From NCBI RefSeq assembly GCF_024749045.1, contig NZ_CP087184.1, forward strand, positions 3,844,001 to 3,908,000: 64,000 nt of DNA, read 5' to 3'. The stretch is from Pseudomonas sp. B21-028. Its GTDB lineage: Bacteria; Pseudomonadota; Gammaproteobacteria; Pseudomonadales; Pseudomonadaceae. Below are positions 18,578 through 31,900 of this stretch, piece by piece. The notes under the pieces were generated by a model. It worked only from the letters and a program-made list of their open reading frames with translations. It was not told the origin of the DNA and did no database searches. Every line of letters begins with the position of its first letter. Positions within the stretch are counted from its first letter, which is position 1. Made by a program: the position numbers and the translations under genes.

Positions 18578-19578
18578 GTGCGCACATCGCGGGACGTGGC
18601 GACATCCACCAGCTTGCTCATCAGTCGATAGACCAGGGAATACGCCACCGCGCCAAGCACCAGGGGGGCATAACGGGAAAACAGATAGGTGCGCAACACC
18701 CGCCTGGCGATAGGCGAGCTGATATTACCGCTGACATGCAAAGGGGTTGGGAACGTGGCTGCGACCGTGGCACCGAACGCATCGTCCATCGACTGGACCG
18801 CATGCCACCAGTAGACCGGGATGTACAACGCATCACCCGGCTCCACTACCGTGCGCAGGGCGCGCAGGTCCAGCGTTCCGGGGAAACGCCCGGTATCGAT
18901 GTCGTACAGGTAGCCCGCTTCTTCGATCACCGGTCGCAATGCCCGCCAACTGGTCTCGTCCGGCGGCAGCAGCAGGACCTCCTTGGCCCCGACCACCTGG
19001 GCCATGAACGTCTCGTCGGTGACATGAAAGTGCCAATCGGTGTAGGAGTTGCGGTACAGGAAACTGCGATGGGGAGGATAGGCCCGGGTCTTGCCCAACT
19101 GAGGCATGAACGGTAGGCCACCGACGTCCTCCTTCAGCCGCTCGATGGCCGAGCCTTCGGAGAAACGGCAACTGTCGGCCACCAGCGGCGAATCGCCCTC
19201 CCCCAGGCTGTCGAGGAACTCATGGAACGGCATGTCCCGGTAGACCGTGTTCGCATACTCGGTCAGCTCGGCCTTGACCTTGGGATTGGACCAGCCGATG
19301 ACTTCCGAGACGATCTGCGAACGGACCACTACGTTACTGTTGTGCGAGTGGGCCTTGAGGTAGTCCAGGCGGTTCCACTTGTGGAAGGCCGGCCAGTGCC
19401 GCACGGCATTCTTGATCAGGCAGGGCCGGTTGCGATTGACATAGCGGCGGGTGAAATCCTCCTTGGAAATCGCCAGCGCATCGATCACTTCGACCGCCCC
19501 TGCCTGCGGGTGATTGGGAAAACGGGACAGGCTCCAGAACTTGGAAACCGGACGATCCGATTCGGCGATCAGTGGCAT
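18574..19578 (-). CDS. JmjC/Cupin_8-like protein with C-terminal hydrophobic segment
   Basis: 334 aa from the ATG at 19578, which has GAGGG 6 nt upstream (a GTG at 19599 has none). The middle shows a Cupin_8 core: WHFHVTDETF (H183-F-H185), AQVVGAKEVLLLPPDE, and the distal His in GDALYIPVYWWHAVQ (H259). In Fe(II)/2-oxoglutarate members the first motif is HxD/E; here it reads H-F-H, so the iron site is atypical. Residues ~295-320 are hydrophobic (YAPLVLGAVAYSLVYRL), a possible membrane anchor. It is the first gene of the operon with the MFS and AspH genes and divergent from the main NRPS. It may be a second hydroxylase; the substrate is unknown. Confidence 0.75.
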   Translation of the reverse strand: MPLIAESDRPVSKFWSLSRFPNHPQAGAVEVIDALAISKEDFTRRYVNRNRPCLIKNAVRHWPAFHKWNRLDYLKAHSHNSNVVVRSQIVSEVIGWSNPKVKAELTEYANTVYRDMPFHEFLDSLGEGDSPLVADSCRFSEGSAIERLKEDVGGLPFMPQLGKTRAYPPHRSFLYRNSYTDWHFHVTDETFMAQVVGAKEVLLLPPDETSWRALRPVIEEAGYLYDIDTGRFPGTLDLRALRTVVEPGDALYIPVYWWHAVQSMDDAFGATVAATFPTPLHVSGNISSPIARRVLRTYLFSRYAPLVLGAVAYSLVYRLMSKLVDVATSRDVRT

Positions 19579-19667
19579 GTTCAACCCTCGCAAACTCACT
19601 CAGGGTCGTTGGTATAACAGACTCGCGCGACCACGCCCAAGCACCGCAAAGCCGCGTTTCCCGCCGT

Positions 19668-19687
19668 TGTCCCTGCTTCCCATGACA
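19668..19687. promoter_or_regulatory. syr-syp-like box 1 (divergent promoter of NRPS and tailoring operon)
   Basis: TGTCCCTGCTTCCCATGACA is an imperfect dyad matching the published P. syringae syr-syp box pattern (TGtCccg-N6-cggGaCA) at most positions. It is followed by GAC, as in the two boxes at 50833 and 61193. A TCTAAT -10 element lies at 19707-19712, about 20 nt downstream, giving a predicted start near 19719. That leaves a leader of about 220 nt before the NRPS ATG. The box is about 90 bp from the start of the divergent cupin gene and could serve both directions. Confidence 0.72.
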
Positions 19688-19942
19688 GACACCGGGAAAC
19701 GGATCCTCTAATTTTTTCCCACGTTGTGAAGGGACATCAGGCGTGACCGGACGGCAGGACGGCCCATCGACAGCCGCACCACAGCCCCCCCGACGCCCCC
19801 CCTCGCATCAGGCGCCTGCCTACGGCCCCGATGTCCTCTCCACGACCATTTGCATCCGCCGACTGGCAGTCGCCCAGGCCTTCATGCACCGCCATTCGAA
19901 CGGAGACAAACCTCAATTGATTCTGTCTGCAGGTGCTCCGAA

Positions 19943-22900
19943 ATGGATTCGTCGACCGAAATGCTGCCCACGCAAGACTGCGCCACCCACGAATTGGCCT
20001 CCGTCCAGCAGGGCATCTGGCTCGACCAGATCGCGCACCCGGACCTGCCCTACTACAACATCGGCATGTCCCTGGAAATCAAGGGCGAAATCGACATCCC
20101 GCTGTTCGAGAAAGCCATCGAGCTGGTGGCCAACAACCACGACGCCCTGCGGCTGAGCTTCAGCCATGAAGGCGGCATCGGCCGCCAGCGGGTCTTGCCG
20201 GAGGTCCAGGTCAAGCTGGAAATCGTCGAGTTTACCGAGGCTGAAGCCGATGCCGGACTGGCGATGGAGTACCTGCGCAACGCCTTCCGCCAGCCGTTCC
20301 CTGAACTGACCGGCCAACTCTGGGAAGCGCGCATGGTGCGTTGTGGCCCGAACCGTCACTACTGGCTCAACCGTTATCACCACCTGGTCACCGACGGTAT
20401 CGGCGTGGCGCTGATCGGCCATGCCGTGGGTGCCGCCTACAACGGTTTGCTGGCCGGCAACGACGAAGTCGCCCAAGGACATTCCTACCTGTCGTTCCTG
20501 GAGGACGACCGCGACTACCTGCAATCGTCACGCTACGAGCGCGACCGCGAGTTCTGGCAGGAAACCTACGCGCAGTTGCCGCCGTCGCTGCTGCAACGCC
20601 GGGCCGACTTCACGACCGGCCAGGCCAATGAACTGGCCCCCAGCGCCCAGGTCCAGGCGATGCTGCCGCGGGCGCTTTACAACGACCTGACGCAATTCGC
20701 CAGCGAGCGCAGCCTGTCGGTGGCCCACGTGTTGATCAGCGTCGTCGCCACCTATTTCTGCCGTACCGTGGGCGTCGATGAGATGGTCATCGGCATGCCC
20801 GTGCACAACCGCACCAATGCCCGCACCAAGGAAACCGCAGGGATGTTTTCCTCGGTGAGCCCGATTCGCCTGCCCGTCGACCTCGACGCCTCGCTGCTGG
20901 ACCTGATGCACGCCGCCGGCGGCCAACTGCGCCGCTGCTATCGCCACCAGCGCTTCCCGATTGCCGAGCTCAACCGCATCCTGCGCCTCGCGCAGGCCGG
21001 GCGTCGGCAGCTGTTCGACGTTTCGCTGTCATTCGAAAGCCTGGACGGTGACGACCAGTTCGGCGGCACCTCGTCCACCGTCATCACCATGGATAACGGC
21101 TACGAACAGACGCCCATGGCGATCTTCGTGCGTGACTACCACCCGTTCGAAGACGTGCATCTGGATTTCAACTTCAACACCGCCTACTACAGCGTGGAAG
21201 AGGCCCGGCTGCTGCAACAACGCATCGTCTCGATGCTCGAAGCGGTACTTGACCAGCATGACACGCCGGTGGGCGATTACCCGCTGATGAGCGCGGCCGA
21301 ACGCCAGCGCCTGCAAGTCGAGTTCAATGCCACCGCCCGCGAGTATCCGCGGGATGTGTTGATCCACACCCTGTTCGAACAGCAGGTCGAGCAACGTCCT
21401 CATCACTGCGCCGTGCGCGGCGATAGCGGACCGCTGCTCAGCTACGAGCAACTCAACCGCCAGGCCAACCAGCTCGCCCATCACCTGATCGAACTGGGGG
21501 TCAAGCCGGATGACCGCGTGGCCGTGAGCCTCAAGCGCGGCCCGGAAATGGTCGTCGCGCTGCTGGGGATTCTCAAGGCCGGTGGCGCCTACGTGCCCAT
21601 CGACCCGGACCTGCCGAGCGCACGCCAGGCCTACATGCTCGACGACAGTCGTCCCCGTGCCGTACTCAGTAGCCGGGCCTTGCTGGAGCAGTTGCCGGCG
21701 TTGGCAATCCCGGTGCTGGTGCTCGATGACGACGAACGTGTCGCACAGCCCGAACACAATCCGGATCCGCAGGCCCTGGGCCTGACCACGAAGCATTTAG
21801 CCTACGTGCTCTACACCTCGGGCTCCACGGGCACTCCCAAGGGGGTGATGAACGAACACCTCGGCGTGGTCAACCGCTTGCTGTGGGCCCGTGACGAATA
21901 CGGCGTCGACGCCAGCGACCGGGTCCTGCAAAAGACCCCGTTCGGCTTCGACGTGTCGGTCTGGGAATTCTTCCTGCCCTTGCTGGCCGGCGCCGAGCTG
22001 GTCATGGCCCGGCCCGGCGGCCACCAGGAACCGGATTATCTCGCCCGAGTGATGCGCGAGGCGAGCATCACGATGCTGCACTTTGTGCCGTCGATGCTCG
22101 ACCTGTTCCTGGAACACCGCGACAGCCAGGATTTCCCCTCGCTGCGCCGCGTGCTGTGCAGTGGCGAAGCCCTGCCCCGTGCCCTGCAACGGCGCTTCGA
22201 ACGGCAACTGGCGGGCGTTGAACTGCATAACCTCTATGGTCCGACCGAAGCGGCCATCGACGTGACCGCCTGGCACTGCCGCCCCAGCGATCCCGGCGAA
22301 AGCGTGCCCATTGGCAAGCCCATCGCGAACATCCAGATGCACGTGCTCGATACCCGTGGCGAACCGCAACCGTTGGGGATCGCCGGCGAAATCCACATCG
22401 GTGGCATCGGCGTCGCCCGGGGCTACCTGAACCAGCCGGAACTGAGCGCCGAGCGCTTCATCGCCGATCCGTTCAGCAACGAGCCGGACGCACGCCTGTA
22501 CAAGACCGGCGACCTCGGTCGCTGGCTCGCCAACGGCGCGCTGGAGTACCTGGGCCGCAATGACTTCCAGGTGAAGATCCGCGGCTTGCGCATCGAGATC
22601 GGCGAAGTCGAAGCCGCCCTGGCGCTGTGCCCCGGTGTCCGCGAAGTGGTGGTGATTGCCCGGGAAGACCATCCCGGTCAACCCGAGAGCAAGCGCCTGG
22701 TGGCCTATGTCTGTGGCGAACCGGTTCCGGCCGAGCAACTGCGCAGCGCCTTGCTCAAGCACTTGCCCGAATACATGGTACCCAGCGCCTTCGTACACCT
22801 GGACGCCCTGCCCCTCACCTCCAACGGCAAGCTCGACCGCCGCGCCCTGCCCGAGCCCGGCCTGGAAGCCCTCGCCAGCAAGGCCTACGAAGCGCCGCAA

Positions 22901-25900
22901 GGTGACACCGAAGTCGCCATCGCCGAGATCTGGAAAAATCTGCTGCACCTGGATCAGGTCGGCCGTCACGACGGCTTCCTCGAACTGGGTGGCCACTCCC
23001 TGCTGACCGTGCAACTGCAAGCCCGCCTGCACCAGGACCTCGGCGCCGAGATCGACCTGCGTACCCTGTTCGCCCAGACCTCCCTGAGCGAACTGGCCCG
23101 ACACGTCGAGCAGGCCGGCCAATCGCGGCTCCAGGCGATTGCCGTGGTCTCCCGCGAGCAGCCGCTGCCGCTGTCCCTGGCCCAACAACGCTTGTGGTTC
23201 CTCGATCAACTGGACCATGCCGCCAGCGTCGCCTACCACATGCCCGCCGCCCTGCACCTGCGTGGCTGCCTGGACCGCAACGCCTTGCAACGGGCCCTGG
23301 ACCGCATCGTCGCCCGCCACGAAAGCCTGCGCACCACCTTCGAGCGCCAAGACGGCGAAGTGCGCCAGCGTTTCGCCCCGGCCGAGATCGGCTTCACCCT
23401 GGTGGAACATGACCTGCAAGCCCTGGACGTCGAGGCCCGGCAACAGGCCGTCGAGAAACTGTCCCAGGAAGAAGCCCGCGCCGCATTCGACCTGAGCGCC
23501 GGCCCGCTGATTCGCGGACGCCTGCTATGCCTGGCCGAGGACGAACACATCCTGCTGGTAACCCAGCACCACATCGTCTCCGACGGCTGGTCGGTGGCGG
23601 TGTTGATCGGTGAGTTCAATGCGCTGTACGCCGCGTTCAGCCAGGACCGCGAAGACCCGCTGCCGCCCCTGGCCCTGCAATACGCCGACTACGCCGCCTG
23701 GCAACAGCAACACCTGCAAGGCGAGCGCCTGCACGCCCAGACGCAATTCTGGAAGGAGCACCTCAACGGCGCCCCGGCACTGCTGGAACTGCCGGCCGAC
23801 CATCCGCGGCCCCAGGTGCAGAGCTACCAGGGCGCCGCACTGGCGCTGCAACTGCCCGCCCCATTGAGCGCGCGCCTGCGGCGTTTCAGCCAGCAGCGCG
23901 GCCTGACCCCATTCATGACCCTGCTGGGCGCCTGGTCGATTCTGCTGTCGCGCCTGAGCAACCAGTCCCAGGTGGTGGTCGGCACGCCGGTCGCCAACCG
24001 CCCACGCCGTGAAACCGAAGCGCTGATCGGCTTCTTCGTCAACACCCTGGCCCTGCGCATCGACGTGCAGGCCGATAGCCCTGTGGAACAACTGCTCGAA
24101 CGCATCAAGGCCACCACCCTCGACGCCTACGGCCATCAGGACCTGCCGTTCGAACAAGTGGTCGAAGCCCTGCAACCGGAGCGCAGCCTCGGTCACAGTC
24201 CGCTGTTCCAGGCCATGCTGGTGCTCGGCAACACGCCACAGGACCAGGCTTTGGAATTGCCAGGCTTGAACCTGAGCCCGTTGCCGCAACCGACCGACAC
24301 CACCCAGTTCGATGTGAGCCTGTCCCTCAACGATGACGGCGAAACCATCAGCGGCCAGTTCGAATACGCCACCGACCTGTTCGACGAAAGCACCATCGCC
24401 CGCTGGGGCCGGCACCTGCTGCACCTGCTCGACGGGATGCTCGACGACGCCACGCAGCCGGTGGCGACCCTGCCATTGCTGGATAACCAACAACGCCGGC
24501 AACTGCTCGGCGGCTTCAATCAGACCCACGCACCGTTTGCCGAAGGCAGGCTGCTGCAGGAATGGTTCGAACAGCACGTACAGAAGCGTCCCCAAGCCAT
24601 CGCCGTGCAGGCCGAAGCGGTCAGCCTCAGCTATGCCGAACTCAACACCCGGGCCAATCGCATTGCCCATCGCCTGATCGCCGCCGGCCTGCGCCCGGAC
24701 GAACGGGTCGCGCTGCTGGTGGAACGCAGTCCGGAAATGATCGTCGGCATCCTGGCCATTCTCAAGGCCGGCGGCGCCTACGTGCCACTGGACCCGAACT
24801 ATCCGCAGGACCGCTTGCAGCACATGCTCGACGACAGCACGCCACGGGTGCTGCTCACTCAGGGCTACCTGATCGAAACCATGGCCGAACAACTGCCGGC
24901 GCTGCACATGCCGCAGCTGTTGCTGGACGACTCGACTGAGGGCGATGACAGCAATCCAAGGGTCGAAGGCCTGACCTCCCGGCACCTGGCGTACGTCATG
25001 TACACCTCCGGCTCCACCGGCAAGCCGAAAGGCGTGATGCTCGAACACCGCTCGGTGTGCAACCAGATCGGTGCCCTGCAGGAACGCTACGGCCTGAATC
25101 CCCAGGATCGCATTCTGCAATTCGCCACCATGACCTTCGACATGTCGGTGGAAGAGATCTTTGGCGCCTTGCTGTCCGGCGCCACCCTGGTGCTGCGCAG
25201 CGATGCCTGGATCGCCGGCACCGCCGCCTTCGCCGCGCTCTGCGAGCAGTACGCAATCAGCGTCGCCAACCTGCCGACCGTGTTCTGGCAGCAGGTCGCC
25301 CGGGACGCCCATGTCGCGCTGCCCGCTTGCCTGCGTCAGTTCATGATCGGTGGCGAAGCGGTGGGCAAGCAGGCGGTGAGCCAGTGGTTCGCCCGCGCCG
25401 GCCATCGCCCGGCGCTGTTCAATGCCTACGGCCCGACCGAAGCCACGGTCAACGCCTCGATCCGCCGCATGGAAAGCGACCACGACGATTTCCGCTCCAT
25501 CGGCAAACCGCTGCGCAACACCCAACTGCACGTGCTGGATGCGCTCGGCAACCTGGTGCCCATGGGGGTCGCCGGGGAGATTCATATCGGCGGCGTCGGT
25601 GTCGCTCGCGGCTACCTCAATCGCGAGGCACTGACCGCCGAGCGTTTCATCGCCGACCCGTTCAGCACCGATCCGGACGCACGCCTGTACAAGACCGGCG
25701 ACCTTGGCCGCTGGTGCGCCGATGGCACGCTGCAGTACCTGGGACGCAACGACGATCAGGTGAAGATCCGCGGTTTCCGCGTGGAGCTGGGGGAAATCGA
25801 AGCCGTCCTCGCCGGGTGCGCTGGTGTCCGCGAAGCGGTGGTGGTTGCCCAGGAAAGCAAACCGGGGCAGTCCGACAGCAAACGGCTGGTCGCCTACCTG

Positions 25901-28900
25901 TGTGGCGAGCCGGTGCCGGTGGAGCAATTGCGTGCCGTACTGTTGGCGGCGCTGCCCGAGTACATGGTGCCGAGCGCCTTCGTCCAGCTTGAAGCGTTGC
26001 CGCTGACACCCAACGGCAAACTCGACCGCCGCGCCCTGCCCGCGCCGGGCCAGGAAGCGTTCGCCAGCCGCGCCTACGAGGCACCGCGAGGCGAGATCGA
26101 ACAGATCGTTGCCAACGTCTGGCAGGACTTGCTGGGCCTCGACAAGGTTGGCCGTCACGACCGTTTCTTCGAACTCGGTGGACATTCGCTGCTGGCCGTG
26201 AGCCTGATCGACCGCTTGCGCCAGCATGGCCTGAGCGCCAGCGTACGCACGGTGTTCACCGCGCCCAGCGTGCGGGAAATGGCCCAGGCCCTGAGCCGCA
26301 GCAACGAAACGCCGTTCCTCGCCCCGGCCAACCGGATTCCGGATGGCTGCACTGCGCTGACACCTGACATGCTGCCCCTGGTGGAACTGACCGAGGCCCA
26401 GCTCGAACGCATCGTCGCCGCCGTACCCGGCGGGGCCGCCAATGTCCAGGACATCTACCCGCTGGCCCCCTTGCAGCAAGGAATTCTGTTCCATCACCTG
26501 CTGGGACACGAAGGCGATGCGTACCTGGTCCGCTCGCTGATCGAATTCGACAACCACGCACGTCTCGAGGCCTTTGTCGGTGCCTTGCAGCAGGTGATCG
26601 ACCGCCACGACATCCTGCGCAGCGCCGTGCATTGGGTCGGCCAGCCGCAGCCGGTGCAGGTGGTGCAACGCCGGGCCACACTGCCGCTGCAGCACATCGC
26701 CCTGGCCGCCGATGAAGACCCGCGCGCTCAACTGGAACGCCTGAGCGATCCCCGGCACCTGCGCCTGGACTTGCAACAGGCGCCGCTGATGCGCGCCTGC
26801 ATCGCCCGGGTTCCGCACTCTGAACGCTGCTTGCTGGCGCTGCTCGACCATCACATGATCAGCGACCATGTGTCCCTGGGCATCGTCCTCGAAGAAGTCC
26901 AGGCCCTGTTGCAAGGCCAGGGCGACAGCCTGCCGCCGCCGATGCCTTATCGGGAATTCGTCGCCCAGATCCTCACGACGCCGCCGCAAGCTCACGAAAG
27001 CTATTTCAGCCAGCGCCTGGGCACTGTCGACGAACCCACCGCGCCGTTTGGTGTGCTGGATGTCCAGGGTGACGGCAGCCAGGTTGCCGAAACCAGCGTG
27101 CGTCTCGATCCAGCCTTGAGCCGACGGATCCGCGCCCAATCGCGCGCGGCCGGCGTCACCCCAGCCGCGTTGTTCCACATCGCTTGGGCCCAGGTGCTTG
27201 GGCGCTGCACCGACCGCGACGACGTGGTGTTCGGCACTGTGGTCGCCGGCCGCCTGCAAGGCTCGGTGGGTGCCGACCGGGCGCTGGGGGTGTTCATCAA
27301 TACCTTGCCGGTGCGGGTCCGACTGGCCGGGTTCGGGGTGGCCGCGCTGGTGGACGAAACCTACCGCGACCTCAGCGAACTGCTGAACCACGAACAGGCC
27401 TCCCTGGCCCTGGCCCAACGCTGCAGTGGCGTCGGCGCCGGCCTGCCGCTGTTCACCACACTGCTCAACTACCGCCATCAGACCGACGGCGGCTCGCTGG
27501 CCAACACCGATCAGGTCCTGGCCTGGGACGGTGTGCGCTTCCTGAGCAACGAAGCCCGCACCAACTACCCGATCGAAGTGGCCGTGGCGGATGAAGGCGC
27601 TGATTTCTCCGTGACCGCCCAAGCTGTCGCCGGCATCGACCCGCAACGCATCGCCGCCTACCTGGGCCAGGCCGTGGCTGCATTGGTGGACGCCCTTGAA
27701 CAATCCCCTGAACGCCTCGCCAGCAGCCTCGACGTGGTGCCCGCCAGCGAACGCCAGTTGCTGCTCGAAGACTTCAACCGCACCGCCAGCGATTTCGGTA
27801 CGGCGCAACCGATCCACCAGCTGTTCGAAGCCCAGGTACAGGCCAACCCCGACGCCGTGGCTCTGGTCTGCGAAGAGCGCCAGTTGAGCTATCGCCAGCT
27901 CAATCGCCGCGCCAACCACCTAGCCCGGCAGCTGCTCGACCTCGGCGTGCAGCCCGATCAGCGCGTGGCCATCTGCGCCGAGCGCAGCCTGGAAATGATC
28001 GTTGGCCTGCTGGGCGTGCTCAAGGCCGGCGCAGCCTATGTGCCCATCGACCCGGCCCACCCGGCCGAACGCATGGCCTTCATGCTGCAGGACAGCCAAC
28101 CCCAGGCATTGTTGACCCAGTCGGCGCTGTCCCTGCCGTCCGGGGAACTGCCGGTGTTGCTGCTGGACATCGTGGAATCGTTGCAAGCGGCGGACGATGC
28201 GGCGTTCGACAGCAACCCACAAGTACCGGGCCTGACCGCGGAAAATCTGGCCTACGTGATCTACACCTCCGGCTCCACCGGCCAGTCCAAGGGCGTGATG
28301 GTCGAGCACCGTTCGGTGTTCAACTTCTGGAATGTGCTGACCCGCACCACCCACCAGCACTGCCCGACCCCGGCTACCGTGGCCCTGAATGCCGGGTTCT
28401 TCTTCGACATGTCGATCAAGGGCATCTCCCAGCTGTTCTCCGGCCATCGCCTGGTGATCATCCCGCAACTGATCCGCGCCAGCGGCAGCGAGTTGCTGGA
28501 CTTCCTCGAACAGCATCAGGTGCACGCCTTCGACTCCACCCCGTCGCAGCTCGACACCCTGCTCGCCGCCGGCCTGCTGGAGCGCCAGAGCTACCAGCCG
28601 GTGAGCGTGCTGCTCGGTGGCGAGGCGATCAACGCCGCCACCTGGGAGAAACTGCGCAACTGCCAGAGCATCCGCTTCTACAACATGTACGGCCCCACCG
28701 AATGCACGGTGGACGCCACCCTCGACCTGATCCGCGACTTGGGTGAACGGCCGAGCATCGGTCGGCCGTTCGCCAACGTCCAGGTCCACATGCTGGATGC
28801 GCGGGGCGAACCGGCACCGTTGGGGGTAGCCGGGGAAATCCATATCGGCGGTGTCGGCGTGGCCCGGGGTTACCTGAACCGGCCGGAACTGAGCGCGGAG

Positions 28901-31900
28901 CGCTTCATCGCCGACCCGTTCAGCAGCGAGCCGAACGCCCGCCTGTACAAGACCGGTGACCTCGGTCGCTGGTTGGCCGATGGCACGCTGGAGTACCTGG
29001 GCCGCAATGACTTCCAGGTGAAGATCCGCGGTTTCCGCATTGAGTTGGGCGAGATCGAGAACGTGCTGCTTGGTTGTGCCGGCATCACCGACGCCGTGGT
29101 CATTGCCCGGGACGATAGTCGCCTGGTGGCTTACCTGTGCGGTGAACCGGCCAGTGCCGAAGAGCTGCGCAGCACTCTGCTCAAACACTTGCCCGAATAC
29201 ATGGTACCCAGCGCCTTCGTACACCTGGACGCCCTGCCCCTCACCGCCAACGGCAAGCTCGACCGCCGCGCCCTGCCCGAGCCCGGCCTGGAAGCCCTCG
29301 CCAGCAAGGCCTACGAAGCGCCGCAAGGCGACACCGAAGTCGCCATCGCCGAGATCTGGAAAAACCTGCTGCACCTGGATCAGGTTGGCCGTCACGACGG
29401 CTTCCTTGAACTGGGTGGCCACTCCCTGCTTACCGTGCAACTGCAAGCCCGCTTGCACCAGGACCTCGGCGCCGAGATCGACCTGCGCACCCTGTTCGCC
29501 CAGACCTCCCTGAGCGAACTGGCCCGACACGTCGAGCAGGCCGGCCAATCGCGGCTCCAGGCGATTGCCGTGGTCTCCCGCGAGCAGCCGCTGCCGTTGT
29601 CCCTGGCCCAGCAGCGCTTGTGGTTCCTCGATCAACTGGACCATGCCGCCAGCGTCGCCTACCACATGCCCGCCGCCCTGCACCTGCGGGGCTGCCTGGA
29701 CCGCGAAGCCCTGCAACGGGCCCTGGACCGCATCGTCGCCCGCCACGAAAGCCTGCGCACCACCTTCGACCGCCAGGACGGCGAAGTACGCCAGCGTTTC
29801 GCCCCGGCCGAGATCGGCTTCACCCTGGTGGAACATGACCTGCAAGCCCTGGACGCCGAGGCCCGGCAACAGGCCGTCGAACAGCTGTCCCAGGAAGAAG
29901 CCCGCGCCGCCTTCGACCTGAGCAGCGGCCCGCTGATTCGCGGACGCCTGCTGCGCCTGGCCGAGGACGAACACATCCTGCTGGTGACCCAGCACCACAT
30001 CGTCTCCGACGGCTGGTCGGTGGCGGTGTTGATCGGTGAGTTCAATGCGCTGTACGCCGCGTTCAGCCAGGATCGCGAAGACCCGCTGCCGCCCCTGGCC
30101 CTGCAATACGCCGACTACGCTGCCTGGCAACAGCAGCACCTGCAAGGCGAGCGCCTGCACGCCCAGACGCAATTCTGGAAGGAGCACCTCACCGGCGCCC
30201 CGGCGCTGCTGGAACTGCCGGCCGACCATCCGCGGCCCCAGGTGCAGAGCTACCAGGGCGCCGCACTGACACTGCAACTGCCCGCCCCATTGAGCGCGCG
30301 CCTGCGGCGCTTCAGCCAGCAGCGCGGCCTGACCCCATTCATGACCCTGCTGGGGGCCTGGTCGATCCTGCTGTCGCGCCTGAGCAATCAATCGGAAGTC
30401 GTGGTCGGCACGCCGGTCGCCAACCGTCCACGGCGTGAAACCGAAGCGCTGATCGGCTTCTTCGTCAACACCCTGGCCCTGCGCATCGACGTGCCGGCCG
30501 ACAGCCCTGTGGAACACCTGCTCGAACGCATCAAAGCCACCACCCTCGACGCCTACGGCCATCAGGACCTGCCGTTCGAACAAGTGGTCGAAGCCCTGCA
30601 ACCGGAACGCAGCCTCGGCCACAGCCCGCTGTTCCAGGCCATGCTGGTGCTCGGCAACACGCCACAGGACCAGGCTTTGGAATTGCCAGGCTTGAACCTG
30701 AGCCCGTTGCCGCAACCGACCGGCACCACCCAGTTCGATGTGAGCCTGTCGCTCAATGACGACGGCGAAACCATCAGTGGCCAGTTCGAGTACGCCACCG
30801 ACCTGTTCGACGAAAGCACCATCGCCCGCTGGGGCCGGCACCTGCTGCACCTGCTCGATGGGATGCTCGATGATGCCACGCAGCCGGTGGCGACCCTGCC
30901 GTTGCTGGATGACGCACAACGCCGGCAGTTGCTGGAGACGTTCAACCCTGCCCCCGTCACCCTGGATGAAAGCCCGAGCCGCTTCCCCCACGCCGTGTTC
31001 GCCGCACAGGCGGGTCGCACGCCGGATGCAGTGGCATTGGTCGGTGCCGGGCAAACCCTGAGCTACGCCGAACTCAACGCCCAGGCCAACCGCGTGGCCC
31101 ACGGCCTGATCGCCCTGGGCGTAGGACCTGACGACACCGTCGGCCTCTGTGCACGTCGCAGCCCGGAGATGGTCATCGGCCTGCTGGGCATCCTTAAGGC
31201 CGGGGCGGCCTATGTGCCGCTGGACCCGCAATACCCGGCGCAACGCCTGGCCCACATGCTCGCCGACAGCGCACCGAAAGCCTTGGTGCGCCAGCAAAGC
31301 CTGGACGGACTGCCGGTGCCGCAAGGCCTGTCTACTCTCGAACTGGGCAGCCCGGCGCTGCTGCAGCAGCCGGCCCATGACCCGCAAGTGAACGAGCTGA
31401 ACTTCGGTCATCTGGCCTATGTGATCTACACCTCCGGTTCCACCGGTTTGCCCAAAGGCGTGATGGTCGGACATCGCGGCCTGCGCAACCTGCTGGACTG
31501 GTACCTCGACGACCTGGCCTTCCATGCCGGCGACGCGGTGCTGCTGGCCTCGTCCTATAACTTCGACCTGACCCAGAAAAACATCCTCGCCCCACTGATG
31601 GTCGGCGCCTCGCTGCACCTGGCCGAAGAGCCGTTCAACCCGAGCGCCATCGTCGCCCAGATCGCCGAGGCCGGCATCACCCACCTCAACATGTCCCCCA
31701 GCGCCTTTCACGCCCTGGTGGACGCCGATCAGCACGAATCACTGGCCTGCCTGAAACGGGTGGTGCTGGGCGGCGAGCCGATCCAGGTCGCCATGCTGGA
31801 AAAACTGCCGCTGCCACGGCCGGCGATCATCAACAGCTACGGGCCGACCGAGTGCAGCGACGTGGTCGCCTGGTACACCGCCGACACCGATCTCGGGGCT

